From Erythrobacter sp. EC-HK427 (GTDB taxonomy: Bacteria > Pseudomonadota > Alphaproteobacteria > Sphingomonadales > Sphingomonadaceae): DNA of 64,000 nt. Below the pieces are notes generated by a model. That model did not search any database. It was not told the origin of the DNA and was given only the letters and a program-made list of their open reading frames with translations. The stretch covers positions 1,881,663 through 1,945,662 of the forward strand of contig NZ_LR701479.1 in NCBI RefSeq assembly GCF_902498745.1. Reading direction: 5' to 3'. Below, piece by piece: positions 1 to 9,314 of the stretch (position 1 is the stretch's first letter; each line of letters starts with the position of its first letter). The position numbers and the translations under genes were made by a program.

Positions 1-25
1 AGCAGCAATGGTGAGAAAAGGTGCC

Positions 26-3000
26 TCACTCCGCCGCGAGCGCCTCCGCCTGCCCCAAGTCCACGCTCACCAAGCGCGACACGCCTTTCTCCACCATCGT
101 CACGCCGAACAGGCGGTGCATCCGGCTCATGGTGACGGCGTTGTGGGTGACGATCAGGTAGCGGGTGTTTGTCTCGCGCACCATGGAGTCGAGCAGGTCG
201 CAGAAGCGTTCGATATTGGCATCGTCGAGCGGCGCGTCGACTTCGTCCAGCACGCAAATTGGTGCCGGATTGGTTAGAAATAGGGCAAAGATAAGCGCGG
301 TTGCGGTTAGCGCCTGTTCACCCCCAGACAGCAAACTCAAGGACTGCAAACGTTTCCCCGGCGGCTGCGCGTAAATCTCCAGCCCTGCTTCCAGCGGATC
401 GTCCGAATCGACCAGCGCCAGATGCGCCTGCCCGCCATCAAAAAGGCGGGTGAAGAGCTTGCGGAAATGGCCGTCCACTTCCTCGAATGCAGCGCGCAGC
501 CTCTCGCGGCCTTCACGGTTCAGATTGCCGATAGACCCGCGCAGCCGGTGCACCGCCTCGGCCAGTTCGGCCTGTTCGGCCGCGCTGGAGCCGTGTTCGG
601 CCTCGATCCGCGAAAGTTCGTCGGCGGCGACGAGGTTCACCGGGCCGATCCGCTCGCGGCTCGCCACCAGCCGGTCCATCTCTTCGCTTTCGAGGCCCCA
701 ATTGCGCACCGCATCCTCGGCAAATTCAAAGCGGCCCGGCAGCAGCGGGGGCGGGCACTGGAAGCGCTCGCCCGAAATGCGCGCCATTTCCTCGCGGCGG
801 TTCTCCTCGTTCTCCGCCCGTGCGGCGAGCGTGGCGCGCGCTTCGCGGGCGGTGGAGAGCGCTTCGTTGAGCTCCGCCAGCGCGCTATCCGCCGCGCGCG
901 CCAGCGCCTCGGCCTCGCGCACCTCCATCTCGGCCTTCGCTAGTTCCTCGCCCAGCCGCGCGCGCACCGCTTCGCCGCTTTCAATCTCGCGCATCAGGCC
1001 TTCGGGCTTGGCGGCGACGACCGCGCGCTCCTCGGCAATCTCGTCAAACCGGGCGGACATTCCCGCCAGCCGCGATGCCGCATCACCTGCGCGGGCCTGC
1101 CAGCTCTTGCGGTCGGCGCGCTGGGTGGCGACCCGCTCGCGCAGCACGGCAAGCGACTGGTCATGCGCTGCTAGCCCCGCCTGCGCCGCCTGCGCGCTTT
1201 CCCGCGCTGCCTCATTCTTCGCCCGAGCCGCCTCCAGCACCGCGCGCCCTGCTTGGGGATCGGGCAGGTCGGCCAGCCGCGCCTTGGCCGCTGCCAGATC
1301 ACGTTCCGCGCCCTCGCGCTGGTCTGCCAGTTCGCCGGATGAACGCGCGATCTGTTCAAGCCGCGCAGCCATTTGTTCGACAGCCGCCTCGGCCTGGTCG
1401 ACACGGCGGAGCGCGGTGCGTTCTGCCTCGATAGCGGCGGCAATCGCGCGGTCGCGCTCGATCAGCGCCTGCTGCATTTGCGCATAGGCGTTTTGCGCGT
1501 GGGCCACTTCGGCCTCGGCCTCGGCAGCGCGGGCGCGCAGGGTAGGGACGTGTTCGGCGAGTTCGGCAAAGCGGTTCTCCGCTTCCAGCCGTGCGGCTTC
1601 CGCCCCGCCTTCGCCGCGCGCGACAAAACCGTCCCACCGCCGCAGCGCGCCATCGCGCGTGACGAGCCAGTGGCCGGGGGCGAGCGCGCGCCCGTCATCG
1701 GTATCGGCGACGTGCACCAGAGCCAGTCGCGCGGCGAGTTCCGCCGGGCAATCACCGACCTGATGCGCGAGCGAGTCGGCCACGGGCTGAGGCGGGGTGG
1801 TGCCCGTCCAGAAACGACCTTCGCCGTCGGCTGCGCCCAAGGGCGAGCGGGCATCGCGGCCCAGAGCCGCCGCCAGCGCGCGTTCAAAGCCGGGAGCAGC
1901 CCGCACCCGGTCAATCGCAACCGCACGGCCCGAGCGGTTTGCCTGCTGCTTCGCCCGCGCTGCGCGGTCGCGTTCCAGCGCGGCAAATTCGCGCTCGACA
2001 CCCGCCAGTTCGGCCTTGGCGGCGGCAAAGGCTTCCTGCGCCGCGTCGCGCGCTGCGATCACGGCGTCCTTGCGCTCACGGTCGGCATCGCTTTCGCTGC
2101 GGCGCAATTCGAGCATGGCGGTCGCTTGCGTTGCCGCTGCCTGAGCTGCGGCCAAATCCTCTGCGGGATCGCGCGCGCCGATGAGCTCCTCGCGCTGCGT
2201 GGCGAGCCGACGCGCTTCGCCCTCCAGCCGCTCCAGCCGCGCCTGCGCCTGCGCGATTTCGGACTGCGCCACCCGCCATTCGGCTTCGACCCCTGCGTGG
2301 TCTGCCGTCGCCTTGGCCAGCGCGAGTTCGGCCGCGCGGCTGGCGCGTTCGGCATCCTCCAGCCGCCGTTCGAGAGCGGGGCGCGCTGCCTCGTCCTCCG
2401 CCAGCGCCTTTTCTCCCGCAGCCAGTGCCGCTTCGAGGTCTTTGAGCGCCTGCGCCGCGTCCTGCGTCATGCGGTCGGCTTCGAACTTGTCTTCCTCCAG
2501 CCGCGCCTGTTGCCGGTCGAGATCGCGCAGCCGTTGCTCGGCGGCTTCCAACTGGCTGGAGAGGGCGGCCATGCGGTGCCCGTGTGCACTGGTATCGTCG
2601 CGCCGGTCGGCGAGTTCGTCGCGCAATTCGGCGAGCTTTGCGGCGAGCGCGTGCTGGGCTGACTGCGCTGCCTTGGCTGCCTCTTGCGCTTCGGCGACCT
2701 TGGCATCGGCGGTCTTTGCCTCGGCCCGCGCGGACTCTGCCGCCGCTGCCGCATCGCGCCAGCGGGCGAACAGCAGCCGCGCTTCGGCGACGCGAATCTG
2801 GTCAGACAAGGCGCGGTAGCGTTCGGCCTGCTTGGCCTGCCGCCGCAGCGACTGGATTTGCGAATCCAGCCCCGCCATCAGATCTTCCAGCCGTTCGAGG
2901 TTCTTCTCGGTCGAGCGCAGTTTGCTTTCGGCATCGCGGCGGCGCACATGGAGGCCCGCAATGCCCGCCGCTTCTTCGAGCATCATGCGCCGCTCGGTCG

Positions 3001-3442
3001 GCTTGGCGGCGATCACTTGCGCGATCTTGCCCTGGCTCACCAAAGCGGGCGAATGCGCGCCGGTGGCAGCATCGGCGAAGATCAGCGAGATGTCTTTCGC
3101 GCGCACATCGCGCCCGTTCAGCCGGTAGGCGCTGCCTGCGCCGCGCTCGATCCGGCGGATAACATCCAAGTCTTCGCCGTCATCGTCCTTGGCATAGAGC
3201 ACCACTTCGGCGAAATCGCGCGGCGGGCGGCCTGCGGTTCCGGCGAAGATCACGTCTTCCATCCCGCCGGATCGCATGCTCTTGGGCGAGTTTTCGCCCA
3301 TCACCCAGCGGATGGCTTCCAGCAGGTTCGATTTGCCGCAGCCATTGGGGCCGACAACACCTGTCAGCCCCGGCTCGATCCGCAATTCGGAAGGTTCGAC
3401 GAAGCTTTTGAAGCCCGAGAGGCGAAGTTTGCGGAACTCCAT
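26..3442 (-). CDS. smc: Chromosome segregation protein SMC
   Basis: SMC ATPase of 1138 residues that, in the known family, forms the dimeric core of the SMC-ScpAB condensin-like complex on the nucleoid. Visible parts in order: Walker A GPNGCGKS at residues 31-38, a long Ala/Glu/Arg-rich coiled coil, a globular hinge near residues 490-640, a second coiled coil, then the C-terminal signature LSGGEQ and Walker B region (ICVLDEVDAPLDD). Length fits bacterial SMC. It is the last gene of a minus-strand run dciA - DsbA-like - DsbA-like - smc, 20 bases after the preceding stop, so probably co-transcribed with them. The complete reading frame ends just inside the window edge. Confidence 0.97.
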   Translation of the reverse strand: MEFRKLRLSGFKSFVEPSELRIEPGLTGVVGPNGCGKSNLLEAIRWVMGENSPKSMRSGGMEDVIFAGTAGRPPRDFAEVVLYAKDDDGEDLDVIRRIERGAGSAYRLNGRDVRAKDISLIFADAATGAHSPALVSQGKIAQVIAAKPTERRMMLEEAAGIAGLHVRRRDAESKLRSTEKNLERLEDLMAGLDSQIQSLRRQAKQAERYRALSDQIRVAEARLLFARWRDAAAAAESARAEAKTADAKVAEAQEAAKAAQSAQHALAAKLAELRDELADRRDDTSAHGHRMAALSSQLEAAEQRLRDLDRQQARLEEDKFEADRMTQDAAQALKDLEAALAAGEKALAEDEAARPALERRLEDAERASRAAELALAKATADHAGVEAEWRVAQSEIAQAQARLERLEGEARRLATQREELIGARDPAEDLAAAQAAATQATAMLELRRSESDADRERKDAVIAARDAAQEAFAAAKAELAGVEREFAALERDRAARAKQQANRSGRAVAIDRVRAAPGFERALAAALGRDARSPLGAADGEGRFWTGTTPPQPVADSLAHQVGDCPAELAARLALVHVADTDDGRALAPGHWLVTRDGALRRWDGFVARGEGGAEAARLEAENRFAELAEHVPTLRARAAEAEAEVAHAQNAYAQMQQALIERDRAIAAAIEAERTALRRVDQAEAAVEQMAARLEQIARSSGELADQREGAERDLAAAKARLADLPDPQAGRAVLEAARAKNEAARESAQAAQAGLAAHDQSLAVLRERVATQRADRKSWQARAGDAASRLAGMSARFDEIAEERAVVAAKPEGLMREIESGEAVRARLGEELAKAEMEVREAEALARAADSALAELNEALSTAREARATLAARAENEENRREEMARISGERFQCPPPLLPGRFEFAEDAVRNWGLESEEMDRLVASRERIGPVNLVAADELSRIEAEHGSSAAEQAELAEAVHRLRGSIGNLNREGRERLRAAFEEVDGHFRKLFTRLFDGGQAHLALVDSDDPLEAGLEIYAQPPGKRLQSLSLLSGGEQALTATALIFALFLTNPAPICVLDEVDAPLDDANIERFCDLLDSMVRETNTRYLIVTHNAVTMSRMHRLFGVTMVEKGVSRLVSVDLGQAEALAAE

Positions 3443-3462
3443 CCTTCGTCCCGATTCCCCGC

Positions 3463-4218
3463 TTACTGGTCGCGCGCGCCCGCGCGCTGCAGCACGGGTT
3501 CAACCTCGGCCCAGCTGATGCCGTCCACTCGCGTGCCGTTGACGAAGAAGGTGGGCGTGCCGGTCACGTTGAATTCTTCGGCCTGCTGCTGCGAGCGTTC
3601 ACCCACAGCCAGCACCGCTGCACCATCGGCAAGGCATTCTGCTGCCTCGGCACGGCCCAGCCCGCGCGCGGCGAAGAAGTCGAAGAAGCCGGCAGCATCG
3701 GCGATATTGATGTAAAGCTGGTTGTCCGGGACGTCGCCCTGCTCCTGCAAGGTGACAGCCGCCTGCTGGATCTGCGGCTGCAATGCACCGAGGTTCTGCC
3801 ACACCTGATCGGCGCGCGGGTGGAAGGTTTCTTCCGGCCCGCAGCGGGCAAGGCTCGCCAAAGTCAGGTCGAAAATGTTGAGCACCATGTTGCGCAGTTC
3901 GAAGGAGACGACGCCTGAATTCACATATTCGGTCTTCAGCGCCTCTGCCGCTTCATTGTTGAAGGCGGCGCAAGCGGGGCAGGTGTGCGAGGCATATTCG
4001 ACGACCTTGATCGGCGCATCGGGATTGCCCAGCACATAACCATCATACTCGCTGACCGAAACCACATCGCGCCACTGCGCCACGCCTTCGGGCGGCGCGA
4101 TATCGGCGATGGGTTCGCCTGCCGCGACTTCGCCCGTGGCATCGTCTCCATTGCAGGCAACAAGCGCCAGCGTGAGCGGCGCGGCAAAAAGGGCAAGAGT
4201 GGTGCGCTTCATGGTCAA
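3463..4218 (-). CDS. DsbA-family thiol-disulfide oxidoreductase, lipoprotein
   Basis: Thioredoxin-fold protein of 251 residues. A lipoprotein signal is visible (hydrophobic stretch then lipobox LVAC, Cys22), so it should be membrane-anchored in the periplasm. The redox motif is CPAC at residues 80-83 in the context SHTCPACAAFN, and a cis-Pro loop GTPTFFVNG lies near the C-terminus, as in DsbA/BdbD-type proteins. The long insertion between them fits the helical DsbA insert. It follows a second DsbA-like gene and precedes smc on the same strand. An alternative start is Met3. Whether it oxidises or isomerises disulfides cannot be told from sequence. Confidence 0.9.
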   Translation of the reverse strand: MTMKRTTLALFAAPLTLALVACNGDDATGEVAAGEPIADIAPPEGVAQWRDVVSVSEYDGYVLGNPDAPIKVVEYASHTCPACAAFNNEAAEALKTEYVNSGVVSFELRNMVLNIFDLTLASLARCGPEETFHPRADQVWQNLGALQPQIQQAAVTLQEQGDVPDNQLYINIADAAGFFDFFAARGLGRAEAAECLADGAAVLAVGERSQQQAEEFNVTGTPTFFVNGTRVDGISWAEVEPVLQRAGARDQ

Positions 4219-4302
4219 AATACTTTCCGTCAGAATTGGCGGCCCCGGTTTTGGCCCGGGATTTGAAGATTGGCTAGGTTAGACAGAGGGGGGACAATGG
4301 GG

Positions 4303-4333
4303 AAAGCGCCGCGGGGCCGGATATCGGCGCTTT
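4303..4333 (-). terminator. Possible intrinsic terminator between the two DsbA-like genes
   Basis: Stem AAAGCGCC / GGCGCTTT around a GC-rich loop, immediately downstream of the CDS ending at 4365 on the minus strand. The T-run on the minus strand is short (TTTCCCC), so termination may be weak and some read-through into the next gene and smc is likely. Confidence 0.4.
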
Positions 4334-4364
4334 TGCACAGGCTTGTCCCCCTCTTTCATCCGTA

Positions 4365-5063
4365 TCAGTCGAAGATATTCACCTCCGGCGGTGTGGTGAG
4401 GGCGATCAACACTTCGCGCAGGCGCGGCCAGCTGTGCACGCCTTCCAGCAGCGTGCCGTTGAGCACGATGGCAGGCGTGCCGGGCACGTCATATTCCGCC
4501 GCATTGGCCTGCGATGCCGCCACCAGCGCATCGGCGCGGGCGGGATCGTTCAGGCATTGGTCGATTTGCGTGATCGAATAGCCGCGCGGCTCCATCAGCT
4601 CGTAAAATTCCAGATCATCGGCAATCGCGCGCAGTCGTGCAGGCACGGTGCCGCTGTTCCAGCGTTGCTGCTGTGCGGGGGTGAGCGCCTGTGCGCGCGC
4701 CAGCCAGTCAGCCTGCGTCACCAGCAGCGCGCGGTGATTGCCGAAGAAGTTCTCGTCCGGCCCGCATTCGGCCACCATCGCGGCGGCGACATCCACGATA
4801 TTGCGAATGAGATGCCGCACTTCAAAACTGGCAAGACCTTCATGCACGTAGAAATATTTGAGCTCGGCCTCGCTCTCCTGCTCGAAGCTGGCGCAATGCG
4901 GGCAGGTGTAGCTGGAAAACTCGATCAGTTGGATCTCCGCATCCGGAAAGCCGATGCGGTGGCCCTGTGCGGTTTGCTCGTAGACTGTGTTCCAGTCCTG
5001 CGCGGCAGCGGGCGCATGGGTGACGGCCAGCGCGGCGATGGCCGCGAATGCCCAGCGTATCAT
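4365..5063 (-). CDS. DsbA-family thiol-disulfide oxidoreductase, secreted
   Basis: Thioredoxin-fold protein of 232 residues, paralogous to the gene just downstream (3463-4218). The N-terminus is a normal Sec signal peptide with likely cleavage after APAAA (about residue 21). The active site is CPHC at residues 54-57 in SYTCPHCASFE, the classical DsbA dithiol, and the cis-Pro loop is PGTPAIVLNG. The start overlaps the stop of dciA by four bases (ATGA), pointing to translational coupling. Having two DsbA-like proteins in tandem, one soluble (CPHC) and one lipid-anchored (CPAC), suggests division of labour in periplasmic thiol chemistry; that division is inference. Confidence 0.9.
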   Translation of the reverse strand: MIRWAFAAIAALAVTHAPAAAQDWNTVYEQTAQGHRIGFPDAEIQLIEFSSYTCPHCASFEQESEAELKYFYVHEGLASFEVRHLIRNIVDVAAAMVAECGPDENFFGNHRALLVTQADWLARAQALTPAQQQRWNSGTVPARLRAIADDLEFYELMEPRGYSITQIDQCLNDPARADALVAASQANAAEYDVPGTPAIVLNGTLLEGVHSWPRLREVLIALTTPPEVNIFD

Positions 5064-5677
5064 TGGTCCTGTTCCTCCTTATGCGCGACCGAGCGCGCCA
5101 GTGATTCGAGCACGGCGCGCAGTTCCGGATCGCCGATATCGCGCAAGCCTTCGCCAAGGTCCATCGGAATGGGCTTCAACGAAGGCGGAGCCGCGCGCCT
5201 GCCTTCAGCAGATGGCGGCTGAACCGCGCCTTGCCGCATCTTGATTTTGGCCACCGCCTTGTAACCGAAAAAGCGGTTCACCCGTTCGATGATCTCGGGG
5301 AGGACGTGCTGGATCAGCGGGGCATGGGCGGGCAGCACGACGAGCTGCAATATGCCATCGCTCTTCTCGCCTATCGGGAAGCGGATCGCCTCGGGCGCGC
5401 AGACCTTGGCATGGATCGGGCCGACGATCTCCGGCCAGCGGGTGACGACCGAGGATTGTACAAAGCCGAAGCGGCGAAAGGCGGCGCGGCCGATTTGCGG
5501 CACCAGGTCGGATACCTGCTTGGCCGGACCGCCGCGCGGACGTTCGTAAGGCTTGACCTTGCTCTTGCGCGCCGAGCCGATGCGGCGGACATTGTTGTTC
5601 GCAGGGCTGTCCCCCGCTTTGCTCGCAGCAGCTTTGGGGGCAGGCTTCCCCGGTTTGGGTGGATCATCACGTTCCAT
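5060..5677 (-). CDS. dciA: DciA-family (DUF721) helicase-loading protein
   Basis: DUF721 protein of about 205 residues. DciA is the ancestral bacterial loader of the replicative helicase DnaB. The N-terminal third is Lys/Arg/Pro-rich and probably disordered. The DUF721 core follows, including the conserved strand-helix region with VVTRWPEIVGP and the hydrophobic stretch LVVLPAHAPLIQHVLPEIIERVN. I chose the ATG at 5677 because GGAG lies nine bases upstream; starts at 5683, 5692 and 5731 are open in the same frame, the last overlapping mutY. It is divergent from mutY and heads the run to smc. Confidence 0.85.
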   Translation of the reverse strand: MERDDPPKPGKPAPKAAASKAGDSPANNNVRRIGSARKSKVKPYERPRGGPAKQVSDLVPQIGRAAFRRFGFVQSSVVTRWPEIVGPIHAKVCAPEAIRFPIGEKSDGILQLVVLPAHAPLIQHVLPEIIERVNRFFGYKAVAKIKMRQGAVQPPSAEGRRAAPPSLKPIPMDLGEGLRDIGDPELRAVLESLARSVAHKEEQDQ

Positions 5678-5706
5678 GAGCATCGGCTCCATGCCATAGG
5701 AGCCGC

Positions 5707-6753
5707 GTGACCGCCACCATATCCGACACACTTCTCGACTGGTACGATGCCCATGCGCGCGCTTTACCTTGGCGCGCGCCGCCCGGTGCGCCGCCGATGG
5801 AGCCGTATCGCGTCTGGCTGTCCGAAGTCATGCTCCAGCAAACGACCGTCGCGGCGGTGAAACCCTATTTCGAAAAGTTTGTGGCGACATGGCCCGACGT
5901 GGCGGCTCTGGCGGCGGCTCCGGAAGAGGCGGTGATGGCGGCGTGGGCGGGGCTGGGATATTACTCGCGCGCCCGCAATCTGGTGAAATGCGCGCGGGCC
6001 GTGGCCGGGATGGGCGGTTTTCCGCGCAGCGAGGTGGAGCTGAAGAGGCTGCCCGGGCTTGGCGACTACACAGCGGCCGCCATTGCCGCGATTGCCTTTA
6101 GCGAGCGGGCGGTGGTGGTCGACGCCAATGTCGAGCGGGTGGTGGCGCGGTTGTTCGCGATTGCCGAGCCTTTGCCGGGGGCGCGCAGGGCTATCCGCGC
6201 ACAGGCCGATGCAATCACGCCGGATACTCGCGCCGGAGACTTCGCGCAGGCGATGATGGATCTGGGCGCAACGATCTGCACCGCGCGCGATGCGAAATGC
6301 CTGCTCTGCCCGCTCAGCGCGGATTGCGCGGGCAGGGCGAGCGGCGATCCGCTGCGCCTGCCGGTGAAGGCTGCCAAGAAAGCCAAGCCCAAACGCACGG
6401 GCACCGCCTTCTGGATCGAGCGCGCTGGCGAAGAGGGCGGCGAGACGGGGCGCGAGGTCTGGCTTGTCCAACGCCCCGGCACCGGAATGCTCGGCGGAAT
6501 GCGCAGCCTGCCCGATGACGGCTGGTCAGCCAAGGGCGACGGCCATGGCGAGCCTCCGCTGCAAGGCGCGTGGAGAGCGGCGGGCGTCGTCCGCCACAGT
6601 TTCACCCATTTCGACTTTGAGCTAAGCGTAGTGGCCTATGCCGGAGATTCGACCCAGCCCGAAGGCAAGGGCGAGTGGTGGCCGGTAAAGACGATCGAAG
6701 ACGCAGGCCTGCCTACGCTGTTTGCGAAGGCTGCGCGGATCGTCAGCGCCTAG
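5707..6753 (+). CDS. mutY: A/G-specific adenine DNA glycosylase MutY
   Basis: Base-excision repair glycosylase (348 residues) that removes adenine mispaired with 8-oxoguanine or G. It shows the catalytic Glu in VWLSEVMLQQT (Glu40), the helix-hairpin-helix LPGLGDYTA (about residues 115-124), the catalytic Asp139 in VVVDANVERV, and the 4Fe-4S ligands C-x6-C-x2-C-x5-C (Cys191, 198, 201, 207). The C-terminal Nudix-like 8-oxoG recognition domain is present. It starts with GTG and is divergent from dciA. Its stop overlaps the stop of the next, convergent gene at a shared CTAG. Confidence 0.97.
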   Translation: MTATISDTLLDWYDAHARALPWRAPPGAPPMEPYRVWLSEVMLQQTTVAAVKPYFEKFVATWPDVAALAAAPEEAVMAAWAGLGYYSRARNLVKCARAVAGMGGFPRSEVELKRLPGLGDYTAAAIAAIAFSERAVVVDANVERVVARLFAIAEPLPGARRAIRAQADAITPDTRAGDFAQAMMDLGATICTARDAKCLLCPLSADCAGRASGDPLRLPVKAAKKAKPKRTGTAFWIERAGEEGGETGREVWLVQRPGTGMLGGMRSLPDDGWSAKGDGHGEPPLQGAWRAAGVVRHSFTHFDFELSVVAYAGDSTQPEGKGEWWPVKTIEDAGLPTLFAKAARIVSA

Positions 6754-6971
6754 AAAATCCCGCCGCCCAGCATCAGGCGCACGGCGGCGATCAGGCCGAC
6801 CACGAGGCAGAAATTGCGACCGCTATTGCTGCTCGACAGTTGTCCGATCACCACGCCCACCACGATCAGCGGCAGGGCGAACCAGTTGAGCGCGCCGAGA
6901 AACGGGATTTGCGCCGGGATGACGATGACGAGCGAGAGCAGGCCGATAAGGAAAGCGAGGATGTTCATCAT
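6750..6971 (-). CDS. Small integral membrane protein
   Basis: About 73 residues from MMNILAF. Two or three hydrophobic helices are visible: an N-terminal one rich in Leu/Ile/Val, a central one after a short Pro/Gln turn (ALNWFALPLIVVGVVIG), and a C-terminal one, with a short polar loop SSSNSGR between the last two. No enzymatic motif is seen. The frame stays open upstream to 7013, but the Met pair at 6971/6968 begins directly before the first helix and is the more natural start. Convergent with mutY, overlapping by four bases. Function unknown. Confidence 0.6.
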   Translation of the reverse strand: MMNILAFLIGLLSLVIVIPAQIPFLGALNWFALPLIVVGVVIGQLSSSNSGRNFCLVVGLIAAVRLMLGGGIF

Positions 6972-7096
6972 GTGTTTTACATAAATAACACAGTAGGCAT
7001 TTTCAAGCACCATTCAGCCTTGGTCGTCTTTACCGAGGTTGAAGCCGGGAAAGCGCGTGCTATCCCGCCACAAACGATCTTTGGAGAGCTTTCCCC

Positions 7097-8425
7097 ATGT
7101 CTCACGCGCTTCTTGCAACTCCTCTGTCCCGCCGTTCGGCCTTGCGTGGCACCGCCATGTTTGGCGCGGGGGCTGCGGCCATGGGGCTTCCTTTTGGCCA
7201 AGCGGCTTTCGCGCAGGCAGCGCAGAACTGGCCGGAGCTGGCGCGCTGGATCGATACCTATGTGCGCGGCGGGCAGGTCGCCAATATGATCGCGGCGGTC
7301 GGCCGGCAGCAAGAAGCGCCCGATTACGTTGCGCGCGGGCCGCGCGCTTTCGGGCAGCCGGGCGTTGTCGATCAGGACACGATCTACCGCATCTATTCGA
7401 TGACCAAGCCGGTCACCGGCATCGCCACGATGATGCTGGTGGAGGACGGGCTGATCACGCTCGACACGCCGCTTGCCGATATCATCCCCGCATTCGCCAA
7501 TATGCAGGTGCAGCGCCAATATGACGGGCCGATCACGCGTGACAATCTGGAACCGGCAGAGCGGCAGATCACCATCCGCCACCTGCTGACCCACACCGCC
7601 GGTTTGGGTTACAACGTGGTGCAACAGGGGCCGATCCAGCGCGAATATATGCGCCTTGGCCTCGCGCCGGGGCAAGTCAGCAATCTGGAGCTGGCCCGCG
7701 CCTTCTTCGATGTCGATATGGCTCCCAGCCTTGCTGAGTTTGCCGAGCGGCTGGCCACGCTGCCGCTGGTGCTCCAGCCGGGGCGGCGGTGGAGCTATTC
7801 AGTCAGCCTCGATCTGCTCGGCTATGTCATCGAACTGGTCAGCGGGCAGAGTTTTGCCAGCTTCCTGCAGGAACGCATTTTCACCCCCTGCGGCATGAGC
7901 GACACCGGCTTCCGCGTGCCGCGCGCCGATGTCTCGCGCCTCACCACGAACTACTTCCTGATGGGCGGGATGCCGCTGCCGCTCGATCCGGCAAGCCAGT
8001 CGGTCTATTTGCAGGAGCCGGTGTTCCATTATGGCGGCGCGGGGCTGGTTTCGACCGCGCGCGATTATGACCGTTTCCTCAAGATGCTGGTCGGGCGCGG
8101 AGTGATCGAAGGGACGCGGGTGATGGAGGCAGAGACGGTGCGGATCGCCACCGGCAACCTCTTCCCCGATACGCTGGTGAGCGGCGGCGAGTTCACCACC
8201 GAAGGCAACCGCTATGGCTTTGGCGCGGGCGGATTGGTTGGCACGGGCGAGAGCGCGGGGCTGTTCGGCTGGGCGGGCGCGGCGGGCACGGTGGGCATGG
8301 TGCACACCGGGCTGGAGCTGCGGATGACGCTGATGACGCAATATATGCCTGCCGAAAGCCTGCAGGTGCAGGCGCAATTCCCGCGCATCGTGTTGCAGGA
8401 CTGGACGGCGATGGCCGCATCCTGA
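7097..8425 (+). CDS. Serine hydrolase, class C beta-lactamase/EstB fold, Tat-exported
   Basis: A 442-residue member of the beta-lactamase-related serine hydrolases (Pfam Beta-lactamase; EstB, AmpC and D-aminopeptidase relatives). The N-terminus carries a twin-arginine motif SRRSALRG followed by an Ala/Gly-rich segment and a likely cleavage site at AFAQA, so it should be exported folded by Tat. The nucleophile motif SMTK is at residues 101-104 and the Tyr motif appears as WSYSVSLD. HLLTHTAGL is a typical landmark. Substrate (ester, peptide or beta-lactam) cannot be assigned. The following nudC starts within its stop (TGATG), suggesting a two-gene unit. Confidence 0.9.
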   Translation: MSHALLATPLSRRSALRGTAMFGAGAAAMGLPFGQAAFAQAAQNWPELARWIDTYVRGGQVANMIAAVGRQQEAPDYVARGPRAFGQPGVVDQDTIYRIYSMTKPVTGIATMMLVEDGLITLDTPLADIIPAFANMQVQRQYDGPITRDNLEPAERQITIRHLLTHTAGLGYNVVQQGPIQREYMRLGLAPGQVSNLELARAFFDVDMAPSLAEFAERLATLPLVLQPGRRWSYSVSLDLLGYVIELVSGQSFASFLQERIFTPCGMSDTGFRVPRADVSRLTTNYFLMGGMPLPLDPASQSVYLQEPVFHYGGAGLVSTARDYDRFLKMLVGRGVIEGTRVMEAETVRIATGNLFPDTLVSGGEFTTEGNRYGFGAGGLVGTGESAGLFGWAGAAGTVGMVHTGLELRMTLMTQYMPAESLQVQAQFPRIVLQDWTAMAAS

Positions 8426-9312
8426 TGGCGCTGCGCACGCCTGCACTGACCGGTCATGGCATAGACCGTGACGATCACACCCGCGCCGATCCCGCGCGCC
8501 TTGCCGCCGCGGCAGCGCGGGCGGATGCGGTGTTGCTGGCGATGGACGGGCTGATCCCGGTAATGGGCGATGCAGGGCTGACCTACACGCCGCTCGCCAA
8601 AGCGGGGGAGGGTGAGCGCATCTATCTCGGCCTGAAGGACGGGGTGCCGCTATTCGTCCCTGTGCCCCAGGCAGGCGACACCCGCCCGGCTTACGAACAG
8701 GGCGCGAACCGCGCGCTGGTGATGGCGCTGCCGCCGCGCGATCTGGCGATTTATGCCGGCGCGAGGAGCCTTGCCGACTGGCACGCGCGCCATCGTTTCT
8801 GTGCCAATTGCGGCGCACCGACCGCGTTGGCCAAGGGTGGCTGGCAGCGCGGATGCACCCACACAGGCTGCAACGCGCAGCACTTCCCGCGCACCGATCC
8901 TGTCGCCATCATGCTGGTCGAGCATCAGGGCTCCGTCCTGCTGGGGCGCGGCGCGCATTGGGCCAAGGGTGCCTATTCGGCGCTCGCGGGCTTTGTCGAG
9001 CCGGGCGAGAGCATCGAGGAGGCGGTGGCGCGCGAAACGTGGGAGGAAGCGGGCGTGCGGGTGCGCAATGTGTCCTACGTCGCCAGCCAGCCCTGGCCGT
9101 TCCCTTCCAACCTGATGATCGGCTGCCACGGCTATGCCCATGATCCGGCGATCACCATCGACACAACCGAGCTGGAAGACGTGCGCTGGTTCACCCGCGC
9201 CGAATGCGAAGAGGCCGTGGCCAAGGGCCGCGAGTCCACCAGCTTCCTCCCGCCGCCGCGTGAGGCTATTGCCCGCACATTGCTCGAATGGTGGCTGGAG
9301 GAGGGGCAATAG
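8425..9312 (+). CDS. nudC: NAD(+) diphosphatase / NAD-capped RNA decapping Nudix enzyme
   Basis: NudC-type Nudix hydrolase, 295 residues; the family splits NADH/NAD+ into NMN and AMP and removes NAD caps from RNA. Zinc ligands are visible as Cys126-x2-Cys129 and Cys144-x4-Cys149 (the second pair is wider than the usual CxxC). The Nudix box runs from about residue 189 (GFVEPGES...ETWEEAGV) and is followed by the family-specific SQPWPFPSN motif that distinguishes NudC from other Nudix proteins. Start overlaps the stop of the preceding hydrolase. Confidence 0.94.
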   Translation: MALRTPALTGHGIDRDDHTRADPARLAAAAARADAVLLAMDGLIPVMGDAGLTYTPLAKAGEGERIYLGLKDGVPLFVPVPQAGDTRPAYEQGANRALVMALPPRDLAIYAGARSLADWHARHRFCANCGAPTALAKGGWQRGCTHTGCNAQHFPRTDPVAIMLVEHQGSVLLGRGAHWAKGAYSALAGFVEPGESIEEAVARETWEEAGVRVRNVSYVASQPWPFPSNLMIGCHGYAHDPAITIDTTELEDVRWFTRAECEEAVAKGRESTSFLPPPREAIARTLLEWWLEEGQ

Positions 9313-9314
9313 CC